DNA of 45,160 nt from Palleronia sediminis (lineage in GTDB: Bacteria; Pseudomonadota; Alphaproteobacteria; Rhodobacterales; Rhodobacteraceae). Within the stretch, counting starts at the first letter, position 1; the number at the start of each line of letters is the position of its first letter. A model generated the notes under the pieces. It made no database searches. It worked only from the letters and a program-made list of their open reading frames with translations, and was not told where the DNA came from. Both the position numbers and the translations under genes were made by a program. Shown in pieces: positions 45,072 to 45,160 of this stretch. The stretch is from positions 1 to 45,160 of the forward strand of contig NZ_SNAA01000022.1 in assembly GCF_004358695.1 (NCBI RefSeq), written 5' to 3'.

Positions 45072-45160
45072 TTTTCGGCTGCTGCGCATCGGCCAAGACG
45101 AAGAATCAATGAGTTAGGCTGAGCGCAAGGTGCAATCCGCGCGGATTTTGTCGTCACACG
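45048..45160. mobile_element. Probable end of an inserted element (IS), family uncertain
   Basis: From about 45048 the sequence no longer fits the permease and is less GC-rich. It contains the dyad GGAAGT (45047-45052) / ACTTCC (45058-45063) and a perfect 14-base palindrome AATCCGCGCGGATT (45134-45147), and it holds no coding frame up to the window edge. This looks like the non-coding left end of an insertion sequence; an IS21-like end is possible from memory of similar repeats. Transposase genes would lie outside the window. Confidence 0.4.

Overview
The window is about 45 kb of very GC-rich, densely coding bacterial chromosome. The gene content points to an alphaproteobacterium of the order Rhodobacterales (Rhodobacteraceae). 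Supporting marks are the alphaproteobacterial MaeB malic enzyme, a Hint-domain protein of the Rhodobacterales type, the Hsp20-DUF1150 pair, DUF2161, DUF465, the hisC-tyrC pair and a CIRCE-controlled groESL. No tRNA, rRNA, CRISPR array, phage or replication origin was seen. The assignment rests on protein families and codon use only.

Layout. (1) 1-4921, minus strand: the end of a secreted, probably SPOR-type protein, then a nucleoside-salvage operon cdd-deoA-deoB-add-upp in which all four junctions are 4-base start/stop overlaps. (2) 5.0-13.5 kb: two tandem DUF3072 small proteins, maeB, a secreted protein, prpE, an SH3-domain protein, a 2-hydroxyacid dehydrogenase, CsbD and a lipoprotein. Both DUF3072 genes and csbD are preceded by GGAAC-N16/17-CGTT, the promoter pattern of the alphaproteobacterial general-stress sigma factor. 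(3) 13.6-29.0 kb: housekeeping genes (Hint protein, rpsD, hisC, tyrC, a cation-diffusion exporter, DUF1150, hsp20, DUF465, purEK, groESL, DUF2161, a DHH pyrophosphatase, a HAD protein, ribF, ycgN, ltaE). Several strong promoters, terminators and the CIRCE operator can be read directly.

(4) 29.2-42.1 kb: an accessory operon. An XRE-cupin regulator with two palindromic operators of its own is followed by a complete dipeptide-type ABC importer (one binding protein, two permeases, two ATPases), a GAF protein, one hydantoinase/oxoprolinase A subunit, two different B subunits and an M24 metallopeptidase-fold enzyme. The set reads as uptake plus ATP-driven opening of a cyclic amide or similar compound, followed by hydrolysis of the product. 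The substrate cannot be read from the sequence.

(5) 42.1-45.16 kb: a LacI-family repressor divergent from a sugar-type ABC importer (binding protein, then the first permease). Two 16-base operator-like repeats lie between them. The permease frame breaks off after about 90 residues at what looks like the end of an inserted element.

Two structural themes recur. Strong perfect stem-loops sit just after both ABC binding-protein genes and in the gap inside the hydantoinase operon. A 21-base element, GGGTATTT-N3-AAAGAGAAGA, occurs four times between genes, next to GC-rich dyads. Two of these copies form an inverted pair around a 163-base gene-free stretch.
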